Assembly (NCBI GenBank): GCA_051001215.1
Contig: JBPCNP010000175.1
Location: forward strand, 1 to 39,700
Reading direction: 5' to 3'
Length of the DNA stretch: 39,700 nucleotides
From: DATAQC01 sp051001215
Lineage (GTDB): Bacteria; Actinomycetota; Acidimicrobiia; Acidimicrobiales; AC-14
Made by a program: the position numbers and the translations under genes. The notes beneath the pieces are model-generated. The model did no database searches. It was not told where the DNA came from and worked only from the letters and a program-made list of their open reading frames with translations. This document shows positions 8,061-15,342 of the stretch, piece after piece; position 1 is the stretch's first letter, and the number at the start of each line of letters is the position of its first letter.

Positions 8061-8729
8061 TCAGGTCCGGTCCAGTAGCTCCCGGGCCCGGCTGAACACG
8101 GCGTCGAACGCCGCTTCGGTGAGCGTGCCCGTGAAGGTGTTCTGCTGGCTGGGATGGTACGAGCACAACAGAGTCATCCCGTCTGCCAGGGCGTGCTCGG
8201 CCAGGTGGGCGAAGTGGGGCCGGGGGCGTAGCCCGAGCAACCGGGCCACCGCGTCATGGGCGAACCTGCCCAGGACGACCACCACGGCCAGGTCGGTGAG
8301 CAGGCCCAGCTCCCGGCCCAGGTAGGGCAGGCACGTGTCGCGCTCGTCGGGCGTCGGCCGGTTGGCCGGCGGGGCGCAGCGCACGGCCGCAGTGACCCAG
8401 GCGCCGGTGAGGCGAAGACCGTCATCGGCCCTGGTGCTGGTGGGCTGGTTGGCGAACCCGGCGCGCCACAACGCCCGGAACACCCAGTCGCCCGACCGGT
8501 CGCCGGTGAAGACCCGGCCGGTGCGATTTCCGCCGTGGGCGGCCGGAGCCAGGCCCACCAGCGCCACCCGTGCACCAGGGTCGCCGAAGCCGGCGACGGG
8601 CCGACCCCAGTAGGCCTCGTGGCTGAAGGCTGCTCGTTTGTCGGTCGCCACCCGTTCCCGCCATGCCACCAGCCGGGGGCAGGCCCGGCAGGCGACGACG
8701 TCGGCCTCTACCTGTTCGAGTGAATCCAC
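8061..8729 (-). CDS. Family 5 uracil-DNA glycosylase (UdgB type)
   Basis: A 222-aa Fe-S uracil-DNA glycosylase that removes uracil and other deaminated bases from DNA. Four cysteines expected to hold a [4Fe-4S] cluster are seen: Cys14 and Cys17 in ACRACPRL, and two flanking PPANRPTPDERDT. The active-site motif GLAPAAHGGNRTGRVFTGD and the second motif YHPSQQNTFTG identify family 5 rather than family 4. The frame is open far upstream, but GTG 8729, with GGGGAG about five bases before it, gives the family's N-terminus. It is divergent from the phosphatase gene. Confidence 0.88.
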   Translation of the reverse strand: MDSLEQVEADVVACRACPRLVAWRERVATDKRAAFSHEAYWGRPVAGFGDPGARVALVGLAPAAHGGNRTGRVFTGDRSGDWVFRALWRAGFANQPTSTRADDGLRLTGAWVTAAVRCAPPANRPTPDERDTCLPYLGRELGLLTDLAVVVVLGRFAHDAVARLLGLRPRPHFAHLAEHALADGMTLLCSYHPSQQNTFTGTLTEAAFDAVFSRARELLDRT

Positions 8730-8779
8730 GAGCGCTCCCCGGCCGGGCGTGACGTGCCCGGTGTCGTCCGGGGCCAGGG

Positions 8780-8785
8780 TAGGTT
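8780..8785 (+). promoter_or_regulatory. -10 box of the phosphatase operon
   Basis: TAGGTT ends nine bases before the ATG at 8795, implying a leader of only a few bases. It would drive the run of genes reaching the sigma factor, or at least the first three. Confidence 0.35.
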
Positions 8786-8794
8786 GGCCCGGAG

Positions 8795-9436
8795 ATGCCC
8801 CGATCACCGGCACCCCGCCCGACCCTCGTCCTCTTCGTGCGCCATGGCCACACGACCACCACCGGCAAGGAGCTCCCGGGGCGGGCCCGCGGCCTGCACC
8901 TCGACGACACCGGTCGGGCCCAGGCGCAGGCCGTGGCCGAGCGCCTGGCCGGCTTGGAGTCGATCGATGCGATCTACGTATCACCCCTGGAGCGCACCAG
9001 GGAGACGGCGGCGCCCATCGCTGCACGACGGGGCCTCGAGGTCCAGATCGACAAGGGTCTGCTCGAGCTCGACATCGGCGAATGGACGGGCGCCGAGCTC
9101 AAGGTCGCCAGGCGGCGTCCGGAGTGGAAGGCGGTGCAGTCCTACCCCAGTGGTTTCCGGTTCCCGGGCGGTGAGTCCTTCGTCGAGATGCAGGCCCGCA
9201 TGGTGGCCACCGTCGACAGGATCCGAGCTGCCCACCCCGGAAAGACCGTTGTGGTCGTGTCCCACGCCGACCCCATCAAGGCCGCGGTGGGCCACGCCCT
9301 CGGCGCTCACCTCGATCTGTTCCAGCGCTTCGCCGTGTCCCCGTGCTCGGTGAGCGCCGTGTCCTACGGCACCGGGGGGCCCATGGTCCTGTCGGTCAAC
9401 TCCGTCGGCGACCTGAGGTCCCTGCGGCCCTCATGA
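8795..9436 (+). CDS. Histidine phosphatase, MSMEG_4193-like
   Basis: A 213-aa histidine phosphatase (phosphoglycerate-mutase-like) superfamily enzyme. The phospho-accepting His17 lies in LFVRHGHT, and the second catalytic His157 lies in VSHADPIK. Its combination with DUF3090 and a PI3/4-kinase-like protein matches a conserved actinobacterial cluster (MSMEG_4193, DUF3090, SCO1664 families) that often sits near the mycothiol gene mshC; mshC itself is not here. The substrate is unknown. A phosphatase beside a kinase-like protein suggests opposed action on one phosphorylated target (inference). DUF3090 starts 19 bases downstream. Confidence 0.85.
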   Translation: MPRSPAPRPTLVLFVRHGHTTTTGKELPGRARGLHLDDTGRAQAQAVAERLAGLESIDAIYVSPLERTRETAAPIAARRGLEVQIDKGLLELDIGEWTGAELKVARRRPEWKAVQSYPSGFRFPGGESFVEMQARMVATVDRIRAAHPGKTVVVVSHADPIKAAVGHALGAHLDLFQRFAVSPCSVSAVSYGTGGPMVLSVNSVGDLRSLRPS

Positions 9437-9455
9437 GCACCTCCGTGCGCAGCCG

Positions 9456-9983
9456 ATGAGCACGTCGTTCGAGATTCCCGAGGTCGACGTCATCACCACC
9501 GATGCCATCGGGCCGCCCGGCCAGCGGGTCTTCTACCTCCAGGCTCGCCAGGGCACCCAAGTCGTGTCCCTGCGCCTGGAGAAGACCCAGGTCGCGGCCC
9601 TCGTCACGTTCCTCGAGACCCTGCTGTCCGATCTGCCCACGCCCGACGACGTCCCCGCCGAGATGGCGCTGGCCGAGCCGATCGTGGCCGAGTGGGTGGT
9701 CGGGTCGCTCGGCGTCTCCTACGACGAGGACGCCGACCGCATCGTCCTGGTGGCCGAGGAGCTGGTGGCCGAGGAGCTGGTGGCCGAGGAGCTCGTGGCC
9801 GACGAGGTCCCCCAGGCCGCCCATGCCCGCATCACCGCGACCCGCGGCCAGATCGCCGCCCTGGCCCGCCGCGGGGGCGAAGTGGTGGAGGCGGGTCGAC
9901 CTCCCTGTCCGTTGTGCAGCCAACCCGTGAACCCCGAAGGACACATGTGCATCCGGCTGAACGGGCATCGCCAGACCCCCTGA
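9456..9983 (+). CDS. DUF3090 family protein
   Basis: A 175-aa member of an actinobacterial family of unknown function. It shows the family's GQRVFYLQARQG near the N-terminus and a C-terminal zinc-ribbon-like segment, RPPCPLCSQPVNPEGHMC, followed by NGHR. The middle contains an in-frame tandem expansion of the peptide VAEEL encoded by 15-bp units. The gene is sandwiched between the phosphatase and the kinase-like gene and overlaps the latter's start by 37 bases, indicating translational coupling. A role as adaptor for the other two is inference only. Confidence 0.82.
   Translation: MSTSFEIPEVDVITTDAIGPPGQRVFYLQARQGTQVVSLRLEKTQVAALVTFLETLLSDLPTPDDVPAEMALAEPIVAEWVVGSLGVSYDEDADRIVLVAEELVAEELVAEELVADEVPQAAHARITATRGQIAALARRGGEVVEAGRPPCPLCSQPVNPEGHMCIRLNGHRQTP
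9750..9806 (+). repeat. 15-bp tandem repeat inside the DUF3090 gene
   Basis: GTGGCCGAGGAGCTG is repeated at 9750, 9765 and 9780 (last base C in the third), with a partial fourth unit GTGGCCGACGAG to 9806. The unit length keeps the frame and encodes VAEEL repeats. Confidence 0.9.
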
Positions 9984-10660
9984 CGCTCCTCGGCGCCGGC
10001 GACATCGAGGTGAGGGGCCGGTTGCCATGGAGTTCCAATGCCACGTTCCTCGTCGACCTCTGTCTGGACGGGTCGACGGGTGTGGCCGTCTACAAGCCCC
10101 TGCGAGGCGAACGCCCCCTGTGGGACTACCCCTCCGGCCTCTACCGCCGGGAGATCGCCGCTTGGGTCATCTCCGAAGCCCTCGGGTGGGGTCTGGTCCC
10201 CGAGACGATCGCCCGCGACGGGCCCTATGGGCCGGGCTCGCTCCAACGCTTCGTCGAGGCCGACTTCTCCGAGCACTACTTCACCCTGCTCGAGCGGCCC
10301 GAGCACCACGACGCCCTGCAGGCACTGTGCGCGCTCGACCTGGTCCTCAACAACGGTGACCGCAAGAGCGGGCACTGCCTCGTCGGCACCGACGGCCGGG
10401 TGTGGGGCATCGACCACGGCCTCTGCCTGGCCCGCGATCATCGACTGCGAACCGTCATCTGGGATTTCGCCGGCCAACCCGTGCCCGCCGAGCGCCTCGA
10501 GGCGGTGGCTCGTCTGGCCGTCGACCCCCCCGCCGGGCTGGCCGGGCTGGTCGACGACGACGAGGTCGAGGCCCTCACCTCCCGCGCCGCCGCCCTCGTG
10601 AGGCGTCCGACCTTCCCCGAGCCCCGCTCGGGACGGGCTTACCCCTGGCCCCTCGTGTGA
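9947..10660 (+). CDS. SCO1664-like PI3/4-kinase-fold protein
   Basis: A 237-aa protein with a phosphatidylinositol-3/4-kinase-like (also HipA-like) catalytic core. Lys50 in VAVYKPLRGE fits the ATP-binding lysine, Asp138 in NNGDRKSGH fits the catalytic loop, and Asp156 in WGIDHG fits the metal-binding motif. The GTG at 9947 is chosen because GAAGGA lies five bases before it and the protein then starts like its family; it overlaps DUF3090 by 37 bases. Substrate, protein or lipid, is unknown. It forms the third member of a conserved actinobacterial trio. Confidence 0.8.
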   Translation: MHPAERASPDPLTLLGAGDIEVRGRLPWSSNATFLVDLCLDGSTGVAVYKPLRGERPLWDYPSGLYRREIAAWVISEALGWGLVPETIARDGPYGPGSLQRFVEADFSEHYFTLLERPEHHDALQALCALDLVLNNGDRKSGHCLVGTDGRVWGIDHGLCLARDHRLRTVIWDFAGQPVPAERLEAVARLAVDPPAGLAGLVDDDEVEALTSRAAALVRRPTFPEPRSGRAYPWPLV

Positions 10661-10689
10661 CAAGACCCGAGCGGAAGACCAGCTACGTC

Positions 10690-10695
10690 TAGGGT
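10690..10695 (+). promoter_or_regulatory. -10 box of the cupin gene
   Basis: TAGGGT ends six bases before the ATG at 10702, so the cupin, anti-sigma and sigma genes may have their own leaderless transcript inside the larger run. Confidence 0.4.
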
Positions 10696-10701
10696 TCTCG
10701 C

Positions 10702-11070
10702 ATGGCCCGCCTGATCGCCGTCCCCACCGTGGTCCCCGCAGTGGGCGATCCTTCCAAGACCATCGTCGAGTTCGTCGGCGAGGTGAACACGGCGACCCAC
10801 GGCGTGTCCCTGGCCGTGATGGAGAGCCCGGGCGGCTGGGCCGAGCCCGGCCAGACTCCCGAGTTCGACGAGTACACGCTGGTGCTCGACGGCCAGGTCG
10901 TGGTGGAGTCGCGAGACGCTGCCGCTCTCGTCGTGCAGGCCGGCCAGGCCGTTCATGCAGCCTCCGGTGAGTGGGTCCGCTACTCGACCCCCGACCCGGC
11001 GGGCGCCCGTTACATCGCCGTGTGCGTTCCGGCCTTCTCCCCCGGTCGCGTTCACCGTGACGACGCCTGA
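10702..11070 (+). CDS. Small cupin-domain protein
   Basis: A 122-aa single-domain cupin. The beta-barrel is suggested by EFDEYTLVLDGQVVVE and by QAGQAVHAASGEWVRYST, though the first motif lacks the usual His pair, so metal binding is uncertain. Cupins of this size can be small-molecule sensors, isomerases or storage proteins; function is not assignable. The anti-sigma gene begins inside its last 14 bases, so it may be functionally tied to the sigma-factor pair. Confidence 0.7.
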   Translation: MARLIAVPTVVPAVGDPSKTIVEFVGEVNTATHGVSLAVMESPGGWAEPGQTPEFDEYTLVLDGQVVVESRDAAALVVQAGQAVHAASGEWVRYSTPDPAGARYIAVCVPAFSPGRVHRDDA

Positions 11071-11473
11071 CCGCCCACAGCCGAGAACCAAAGGGGTCAC
11101 CGAAGGCGAGGTCCGCCTCGAGGTTCCGGCGTCGCCGGAGTTCCTCAGGGTGGCCCGCATGATGGCCGCTGGGGTGGCCAGCCGGCTGGGGTTCACCCTC
11201 GACGAGGTCGACGACCTGCGCATCGCCATCGACGAGCTGTGCTTCTGCCTGGTCGGACGCGCGGGACGGCCCGGGACGGTGGCCATCCGCTATCTCATGA
11301 GCCCCGACGGCCTGGTCGTCGAGGGGACGGGCCATTTCGCCGATCAGGCCAATGAGGAGCCCCGCCTGTCGGCGCTGTCGTTGCAGATCCTCGAAGCGGT
11401 CACCGACGAGTGCCATGTGGAGGGTGGGGCCGACGGGCCCGCCTTCCGCCTCCTCAAGCGTCGCCAGGGCTGA
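11057..11473 (+). CDS. RsbW-type anti-sigma factor (GHKL fold)
   Basis: A 138-aa protein with the histidine-kinase-like ATPase fold of anti-sigma factors such as RsbW and SpoIIAB. Typical segments are VPASPEFLRVARMMAAGVAS and DDLRIAIDELCFCLV. In SpoIIAB the N-box is E-A-V-T-N; here it reads E-L-C-F-C, so the metal-binding Asn is replaced by Cys, and the G-boxes are weak. It may bind sigma without kinase activity (inference). The start is GTG 11057, overlapping the cupin stop. The sigma gene begins seven bases after its stop, the classic partner arrangement. Confidence 0.75.
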   Translation: MTTPDRPQPRTKGVTEGEVRLEVPASPEFLRVARMMAAGVASRLGFTLDEVDDLRIAIDELCFCLVGRAGRPGTVAIRYLMSPDGLVVEGTGHFADQANEEPRLSALSLQILEAVTDECHVEGGADGPAFRLLKRRQG

Positions 11474-11480
11474 GGCGACC

Positions 11481-12233
11481 GTGGCCTTCGACGCCGACCA
11501 ACGCGACGAGCTGCGACAGAAGTTCGTCGAGTACGCCAAGACCCACGATCCCGCCGTGCGCGAGCAACTGGTCACCGCCCACATCGGTCTGGCCGAGTAC
11601 CTGGCCCGACGCTTCACCAACCGCGGCGAGCCGCTCGACGATCTGGTGCAGGTGGCCTCGCTGGGGTTGCTCAAGGCCGTCGACCGGTTCGACCCCGACC
11701 GCGGGCTGGAGTTCTCGACGTACGCCACGCCCACCATCGTGGGCGAGCTCAAGCGCCATTTCCGTGACAAGGGATGGGCCGTACGCGTGCCCAGGCGGGT
11801 CCAGGAGCTCCATCTTCGCCTGGCCTCGGTGGTCGGCGCCCTGTCGCAGAACCTCGGCCGCTCGCCCACGATCGGCGAGATCGCCCAGGCCGCCAGCGCG
11901 TCCGAGGAGGACGTCTTGGAGGCCATCGAGGCCGGCCACGCCTATCGCTTCACGTCCCTGGACGCGCCCTCGGGGAACGACGACGAGGGCACGCTCGGCT
12001 CGCAGCTCGGCGAGGACGACCAGGCTCTCGTCGACAGCGAGCACAGGGCCACCTTGTCGCCCCTCATCTCCCGGTTCCCCCACCGGGAGCAGATGATCCT
12101 GCACCTCCGGTTCTTCGAGGGACTGACCCAGTCGGAGATCGCCGCCCGCCTGGGTATCAGCCAGATGCACGTGTCCCGCCTGCTGGCCCGGAGCCTGGCC
12201 CAGTTGCGGGCCTCGGCCGAGGACCCTTCGTGA
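11481..12233 (+). CDS. SigB/SigF/SigG-family RNA polymerase sigma factor
   Basis: A 250-aa group 3 sigma-70 factor for stress or developmental promoters. Region 2 includes DDLVQVASLGLLKAVDRFDP and FSTYATPTIVGELKRHFRDK. Region 3 follows, with TIGEIAQAASASEEDVLEA. Region 4 is REQMILHLRFFEGLTQSEIA with a helix-turn-helix to HVSRLLARSL. The GTG at 11481 follows the anti-sigma stop by seven bases, so the partner switch is translated together. No anti-anti-sigma gene is adjacent; a STAS protein lies at 38.1-38.5 kb, far away. Confidence 0.9.
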   Translation: MAFDADQRDELRQKFVEYAKTHDPAVREQLVTAHIGLAEYLARRFTNRGEPLDDLVQVASLGLLKAVDRFDPDRGLEFSTYATPTIVGELKRHFRDKGWAVRVPRRVQELHLRLASVVGALSQNLGRSPTIGEIAQAASASEEDVLEAIEAGHAYRFTSLDAPSGNDDEGTLGSQLGEDDQALVDSEHRATLSPLISRFPHREQMILHLRFFEGLTQSEIAARLGISQMHVSRLLARSLAQLRASAEDPS

Positions 12234-12307
12234 CCATTAGTTAGCCACCGCACGAGCGGGCGGCACCCCCATCACTGGACCGGCGGCTCGAGGAAGGGAC
12301 CTACAGC

Positions 12308-12355
12308 GTGAGCCAACAAGACAGCGTGAGCCAACAAGACAGTGTGAGCCAACAG
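12308..12355 (+). repeat. 18-bp tandem repeat carrying the start codon
   Basis: GTGAGCCAACAAGACAGC (12308-12325) is repeated at 12326-12343 with one change (final T), then a 12-base partial unit GTGAGCCAACAG. Each unit begins with GTG in frame, so three possible starts lie 18 bases apart. Confidence 0.92.
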
Positions 12356-13297
12356 GCGGGGACCACGGTGCGCCGGCGGGTTCGCCTCATCGTGAACCCG
12401 TTTGCGTCGGGCGTGTCGGCCAAGTCGATCGCCGCCGCGCGCGAGGGCCTGGCCGACCACGACGTGTCCGAGGTGATCACGGTGGCGCGCGACCACGCCA
12501 CCGAACTGGCGCGCGACGCCGCCGCCGAGGGAGTCGACGCCATCGTCATTCTGGGCGGTGACGGCACCGTCAACGAGGCGGCCAACGGCCTGCTCGCCGC
12601 CGCCGGCACCGGCACTGCCCTGGCGCCGCTCCCCGGGGGCTCCACCAACGTCTTCGTCCGCACCATCGGCCTGCCCCGCAAACCGGGCCCGGCGGCCCGG
12701 GCTGTCGCCACCGCCATCGGGCAGGGCTCGGTGCGGCGCATCCCGGTCGGCTTGGCCAACGGACGATGCTTCTTGTTCCACGTGGGCATTGGGTTCGACG
12801 CCGCGGTGGTCGCGCAGGTGGAGCGCCGGGCCGAGCTCAAGCGCACCATCGGCCAGGCCATCTTCGTCTACGCCGCCTTCGCCACCTGGTTCCGCCACTA
12901 CGACCGCACCCGGCCCAGGTTGCGCATCGACGGCGGCGACGGGCCACCGGTCGACGGCTACTTCACCATCTGCCTGAACACCAACCCCTACACCTACCTC
13001 GGCGCCCGGCCGTTCAACGTCGCTCCCGGTGCGACCGGCGAGCACGGGCTCACGGCCGTCACCCTCACCACCTTCGGGGTCGGCACCCTGTTGGGCGTCA
13101 CCGCCCGCGCCCTCGGTAAGGGCGACGCCGTGGCTCGCCACGGGAGCGTCGACGTGCGCCGCGACCAGCCTCGTCTCATCGTGCAGGGCCACGGTCCCGT
13201 TCCCTGGCAAGCCGACGGCGACTACCTGGGCGAGGTCGACGAGCTCGTCCTGACACAGGCCGCCGAGCGACTCCCTGTCGTCGTTCCCGTAGTTTGA
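12308..13297 (+). CDS. Diacylglycerol kinase-family lipid kinase
   Basis: A 329-aa protein of the DagK/YegS-like lipid kinase family, expected to phosphorylate diacylglycerol or a related lipid at the membrane. The nucleotide-binding motif GGDGT is at residues 83-87 in VILGGDGTVNEAANGL, followed by PLPGGSTNVFVRTIGLPR. The C-terminal beta-sandwich domain contains GVTARALGKGDAVARHGS. The N-terminus MSQQDSVSQQDSVSQQ comes from an 18-bp tandem repeat that repeats the GTG start. GAGGAAGGGA about eight bases before the first GTG favours that start. Confidence 0.88.
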   Translation: MSQQDSVSQQDSVSQQAGTTVRRRVRLIVNPFASGVSAKSIAAAREGLADHDVSEVITVARDHATELARDAAAEGVDAIVILGGDGTVNEAANGLLAAAGTGTALAPLPGGSTNVFVRTIGLPRKPGPAARAVATAIGQGSVRRIPVGLANGRCFLFHVGIGFDAAVVAQVERRAELKRTIGQAIFVYAAFATWFRHYDRTRPRLRIDGGDGPPVDGYFTICLNTNPYTYLGARPFNVAPGATGEHGLTAVTLTTFGVGTLLGVTARALGKGDAVARHGSVDVRRDQPRLIVQGHGPVPWQADGDYLGEVDELVLTQAAERLPVVVPVV

Positions 13298-13316
13298 GAA
13301 AAAGTGCACAAAGTCC

Positions 13317-13345
13317 TTGCCCGGCCGTAGGGGCGTCGGTAAACT
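13317..13345 (+). promoter_or_regulatory. Probable whiB promoter
   Basis: TTGCCC (13317-13322) and TAAACT (13340-13345) are separated by 17 bases, a reasonable vegetative-type promoter. It would give a leader of about 90 bases, unlike the leaderless neighbours. Confidence 0.4.
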
Positions 13346-13383
13346 CTTTTCTGTACCCCCCGTGACTCCCACCCGATCCAACG

Positions 13384-13420
13384 GCTGATCAGCGGTTTGT
13401 GAACGTTTTCACGTGTTCAC
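13384..13420 (+). promoter_or_regulatory. Inverted repeats in the whiB leader (possible operator)
   Basis: The 10-bp palindrome GCTGATCAGC (13384-13393) is followed by GTGAA-N4-TTCAC (13399-13412), overlapping GTGAAC-N10-GTTCAC (13399-13420). Such nested symmetry downstream of the promoter suggests binding of a dimeric regulator. CRP/FNR- and Lsr2-type proteins are known at whiB1 promoters in mycobacteria, but these sites do not match a consensus I can name. Confidence 0.4.
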
Positions 13421-13444
13421 GTCGCCGCCAGGAGGTGACAGGCC

Positions 13445-13735
13445 ATGGCTCTTACCTGGAGCCGATCCCACGACTGGGACGCCGACGACTGGCGGAACCG
13501 GTCGGCATGTCGGGACACTGATCCCGACCTGTTCTTCCCCGTCGGTGCCACCGGGGCCGCCGTCGATCAGATCGCTGCGGCCAAGCGCGTGTGCCGGCAG
13601 TGCGAAGCCCAGACCGAGTGCCTCGAGTTCGCCCTCGCTACCAACCAGGAGGCCGGCGTCTGGGGTGGCACCTGCGAGGAAGAGCGTCGCAAGCTCCGGA
13701 AGGCCTGGCTGGCCCGGCGGCGCCGAGCTTCGTAG
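13445..13735 (+). CDS. whiB1: WhiB-family Fe-S transcription regulator (WhiB1-like)
   Basis: A 96-aa WhiB-like protein. The four cluster cysteines are Cys22, Cys50, Cys53 and Cys59, giving C-x27-C-x2-C-x5-C, followed by the GVWGG turn (71-75) and a basic C-terminus LRKAWLARRRR. An additional Cys77 follows the turn. WhiB proteins bind an O2/NO-sensitive [4Fe-4S] cluster and sigma region 4. The pairing with a convergent PdtaS-type kinase gene matches whiB1-pdtaS (Rv3219-Rv3220c) in Mycobacterium tuberculosis, which supports the WhiB1 assignment. GGAGGTGA (13431-13438) is a strong ribosome site. Confidence 0.85.
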   Translation: MALTWSRSHDWDADDWRNRSACRDTDPDLFFPVGATGAAVDQIAAAKRVCRQCEAQTECLEFALATNQEAGVWGGTCEEERRKLRKAWLARRRRAS

Positions 13736-13739
13736 CTGC

Positions 13740-13767
13740 GGGCCCGAGCGGCCCTGTGAGGGGGTGG
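13740..13767 (+). repeat. Intergenic copy of the GGGCCC element
   Basis: GGGCCCGAGCGGCCC followed by TGTGAGGGGGTGGC lies between the convergent stops of whiB and pdtaS. It differs from the copy near 16.74 kb by one substitution and a one-base deletion. GGGCC-N5-GGCCC can form a short hairpin, so it could act as a two-way terminator. Confidence 0.75.
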
Positions 13768-13771
13768 CCTG

Positions 13772-15274
13772 TCAGGTTGCGGTTCCCGCGGCGATGGGCA
13801 GCCGCAGCTCGGCAAGTGTTCCTCCCGCCGTCGACATGGAGATGCTGCCTCCAAGTTCGTGGGTGACGAGGGTCCGCACGATGGTGAGCCCGAGGCTCGG
13901 GCCATCGATGGAGAAGTCCGGCGGTAGCCCGACGCCGTCGTCGTGAACGCTGACCACCAACTCGGCCCCGTCATTGGTGAACGACACCAGTACCCTCCCG
14001 GCCTGGCCGCTGTGCCAGCCGTCCGGGTAGCCGTGCTCGACGGCGTTCTGGAGCAACTCGGTGAGGGCTACGGCCAGGGGCGTCGCCACCTCGGCTCTGA
14101 GCGGACCGGGATCACCCTCCACGACCAGCTCGACCCGGCGCTCGGGTGACACCAGTCCCTCCTCGACGTAGCGCACCAACGACTGGGCGATGTCACCGAA
14201 GTCGACTTCGGCGCTGGCCCCCGACGAGAGCTTCTCGTGCACCAGGGCGATGGCCCGGATGCGCTGGACCGACTCGCCGATGGCCTCCTTGGCCTCCGAG
14301 GACGCTAGCCTGCGGCCCTGCAGGTTCAAGATCGACGCGATGGTCTGCAGGTTGTTCTTGACCCGGTGGTGCATCTCCCGGATCAGCACGTCCTTGGAGA
14401 CGAGGAGCCGGTCACGACGCCGGAGCTCCGACACATCGCGAACCAGGGCCAGCGCCCCGGAGACCTTGCCATGGTCGAGAAGGGGGATGCAGCGCACGAG
14501 CAGTGTCACGTCGTTGCGCTCCAGCTCCTCGGTGATGGGCAGACCGATGGCGAAGGCGGCCCGCACCGGGGCCTCGTCGAACCCCACCTCCCCCAGCCGA
14601 GCCCCCAGCACGTTGGCGTGCACGCCCATGCGGTGGAGGGCGGACACGAAGTTGGGCGACGCGAAGTCGACCCGGCCCGACTCGTCGAGGCGGACCACCC
14701 CGTCGCCGACGCGGGGGGCGTCCTTGGGCTCGGTGCCCTCGGCCCCGAACGGGAACTCACCGGCCGCGATCATGCGGGCGAAGGCGTCAAAGATGTCGAG
14801 GTACACCCGTTCCAGCTCGCCGGCCCGGCGGCCGACGGAGGGCGCCGACACCCGGGTGACGATGCCCAGGAGCTGGTCCTTCCAGTAGACGGGGATGCAC
14901 TGGACACTCGCCGCCTCGCTCCGGGGACTGGCCTCGGCATCACCGTCGATGATCTGGCCGAGCCGCCACGCCCGGGCCACCATGGGACGATCGTCGGCGT
15001 CGATGACCAGGCCGAGCTGGTCGTCTCGGTACAGGGTTTGGCTGGTCGTCGGCCGCATCTGGGCGAGGACGACGAAGCGGCTGGGTTGCGACGAGCCATC
15101 GGCGTCGGGCAAGTCGGGTCCGTCGAGCCGGTCGGGCCTGTGGGGGACGTAGAGCAACAGGTCGGCAAAGGACAGGTCGGCCAGGAACCCCCACGACGCG
15201 GTCAGGCGCTGGATGTGGGCCAGCGCGGAACCGTCCAAGTCGGTGGTCCGGGCCAGATCGTCGAACGATGCCAT
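13772..15274 (-). CDS. pdtaS: PdtaS-type sensor histidine kinase
   Basis: A 500-aa soluble sensor kinase with an N-terminal GAF-like domain (about 1-170), a PAS domain (about 180-285) and a HisKA_2 plus ATPase core. The dimerisation helix REMHHRVKNNLQTIASILNL carries the phosphorylation site at His302/His303, and the N-box Asn410 is in LTELLQNAVEHG. DDGVGLP and LGLTIVRTL form the G-boxes. No membrane segment is present. In mycobacteria PdtaS signals to the ANTAR antiterminator PdtaR; no intact ANTAR gene is in this window, only two remnants. TACAGT six bases before the ATG supports the start and a leaderless mRNA. Confidence 0.88.
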   Translation of the reverse strand: MASFDDLARTTDLDGSALAHIQRLTASWGFLADLSFADLLLYVPHRPDRLDGPDLPDADGSSQPSRFVVLAQMRPTTSQTLYRDDQLGLVIDADDRPMVARAWRLGQIIDGDAEASPRSEAASVQCIPVYWKDQLLGIVTRVSAPSVGRRAGELERVYLDIFDAFARMIAAGEFPFGAEGTEPKDAPRVGDGVVRLDESGRVDFASPNFVSALHRMGVHANVLGARLGEVGFDEAPVRAAFAIGLPITEELERNDVTLLVRCIPLLDHGKVSGALALVRDVSELRRRDRLLVSKDVLIREMHHRVKNNLQTIASILNLQGRRLASSEAKEAIGESVQRIRAIALVHEKLSSGASAEVDFGDIAQSLVRYVEEGLVSPERRVELVVEGDPGPLRAEVATPLAVALTELLQNAVEHGYPDGWHSGQAGRVLVSFTNDGAELVVSVHDDGVGLPPDFSIDGPSLGLTIVRTLVTHELGGSISMSTAGGTLAELRLPIAAGTAT

Positions 15275-15280
15275 CGTCCC

Positions 15281-15286
15281 ACTGTA
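15281..15286 (-). promoter_or_regulatory. -10 box of pdtaS
   Basis: TACAGT on the minus strand, six bases before the ATG at 15274, consistent with a leaderless transcript. Confidence 0.45.
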
Positions 15287-15342
15287 CGGAGCGCATCGCG
15301 GTGGGCCAGCACGCCCCCGGCCGCTTCGGGACGACGACGGGG

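Noticed and set aside
8730..9026. N-terminal extension of the UdgB protein
   Set aside because: About 100 Arg/Pro-rich residues precede the family start and overlap the divergent phosphatase gene; GTG 8729 has a ribosome site.
9719..11926. 735-aa minus-strand open frame
   Set aside because: It covers six plausible plus-strand genes and has shadow composition.
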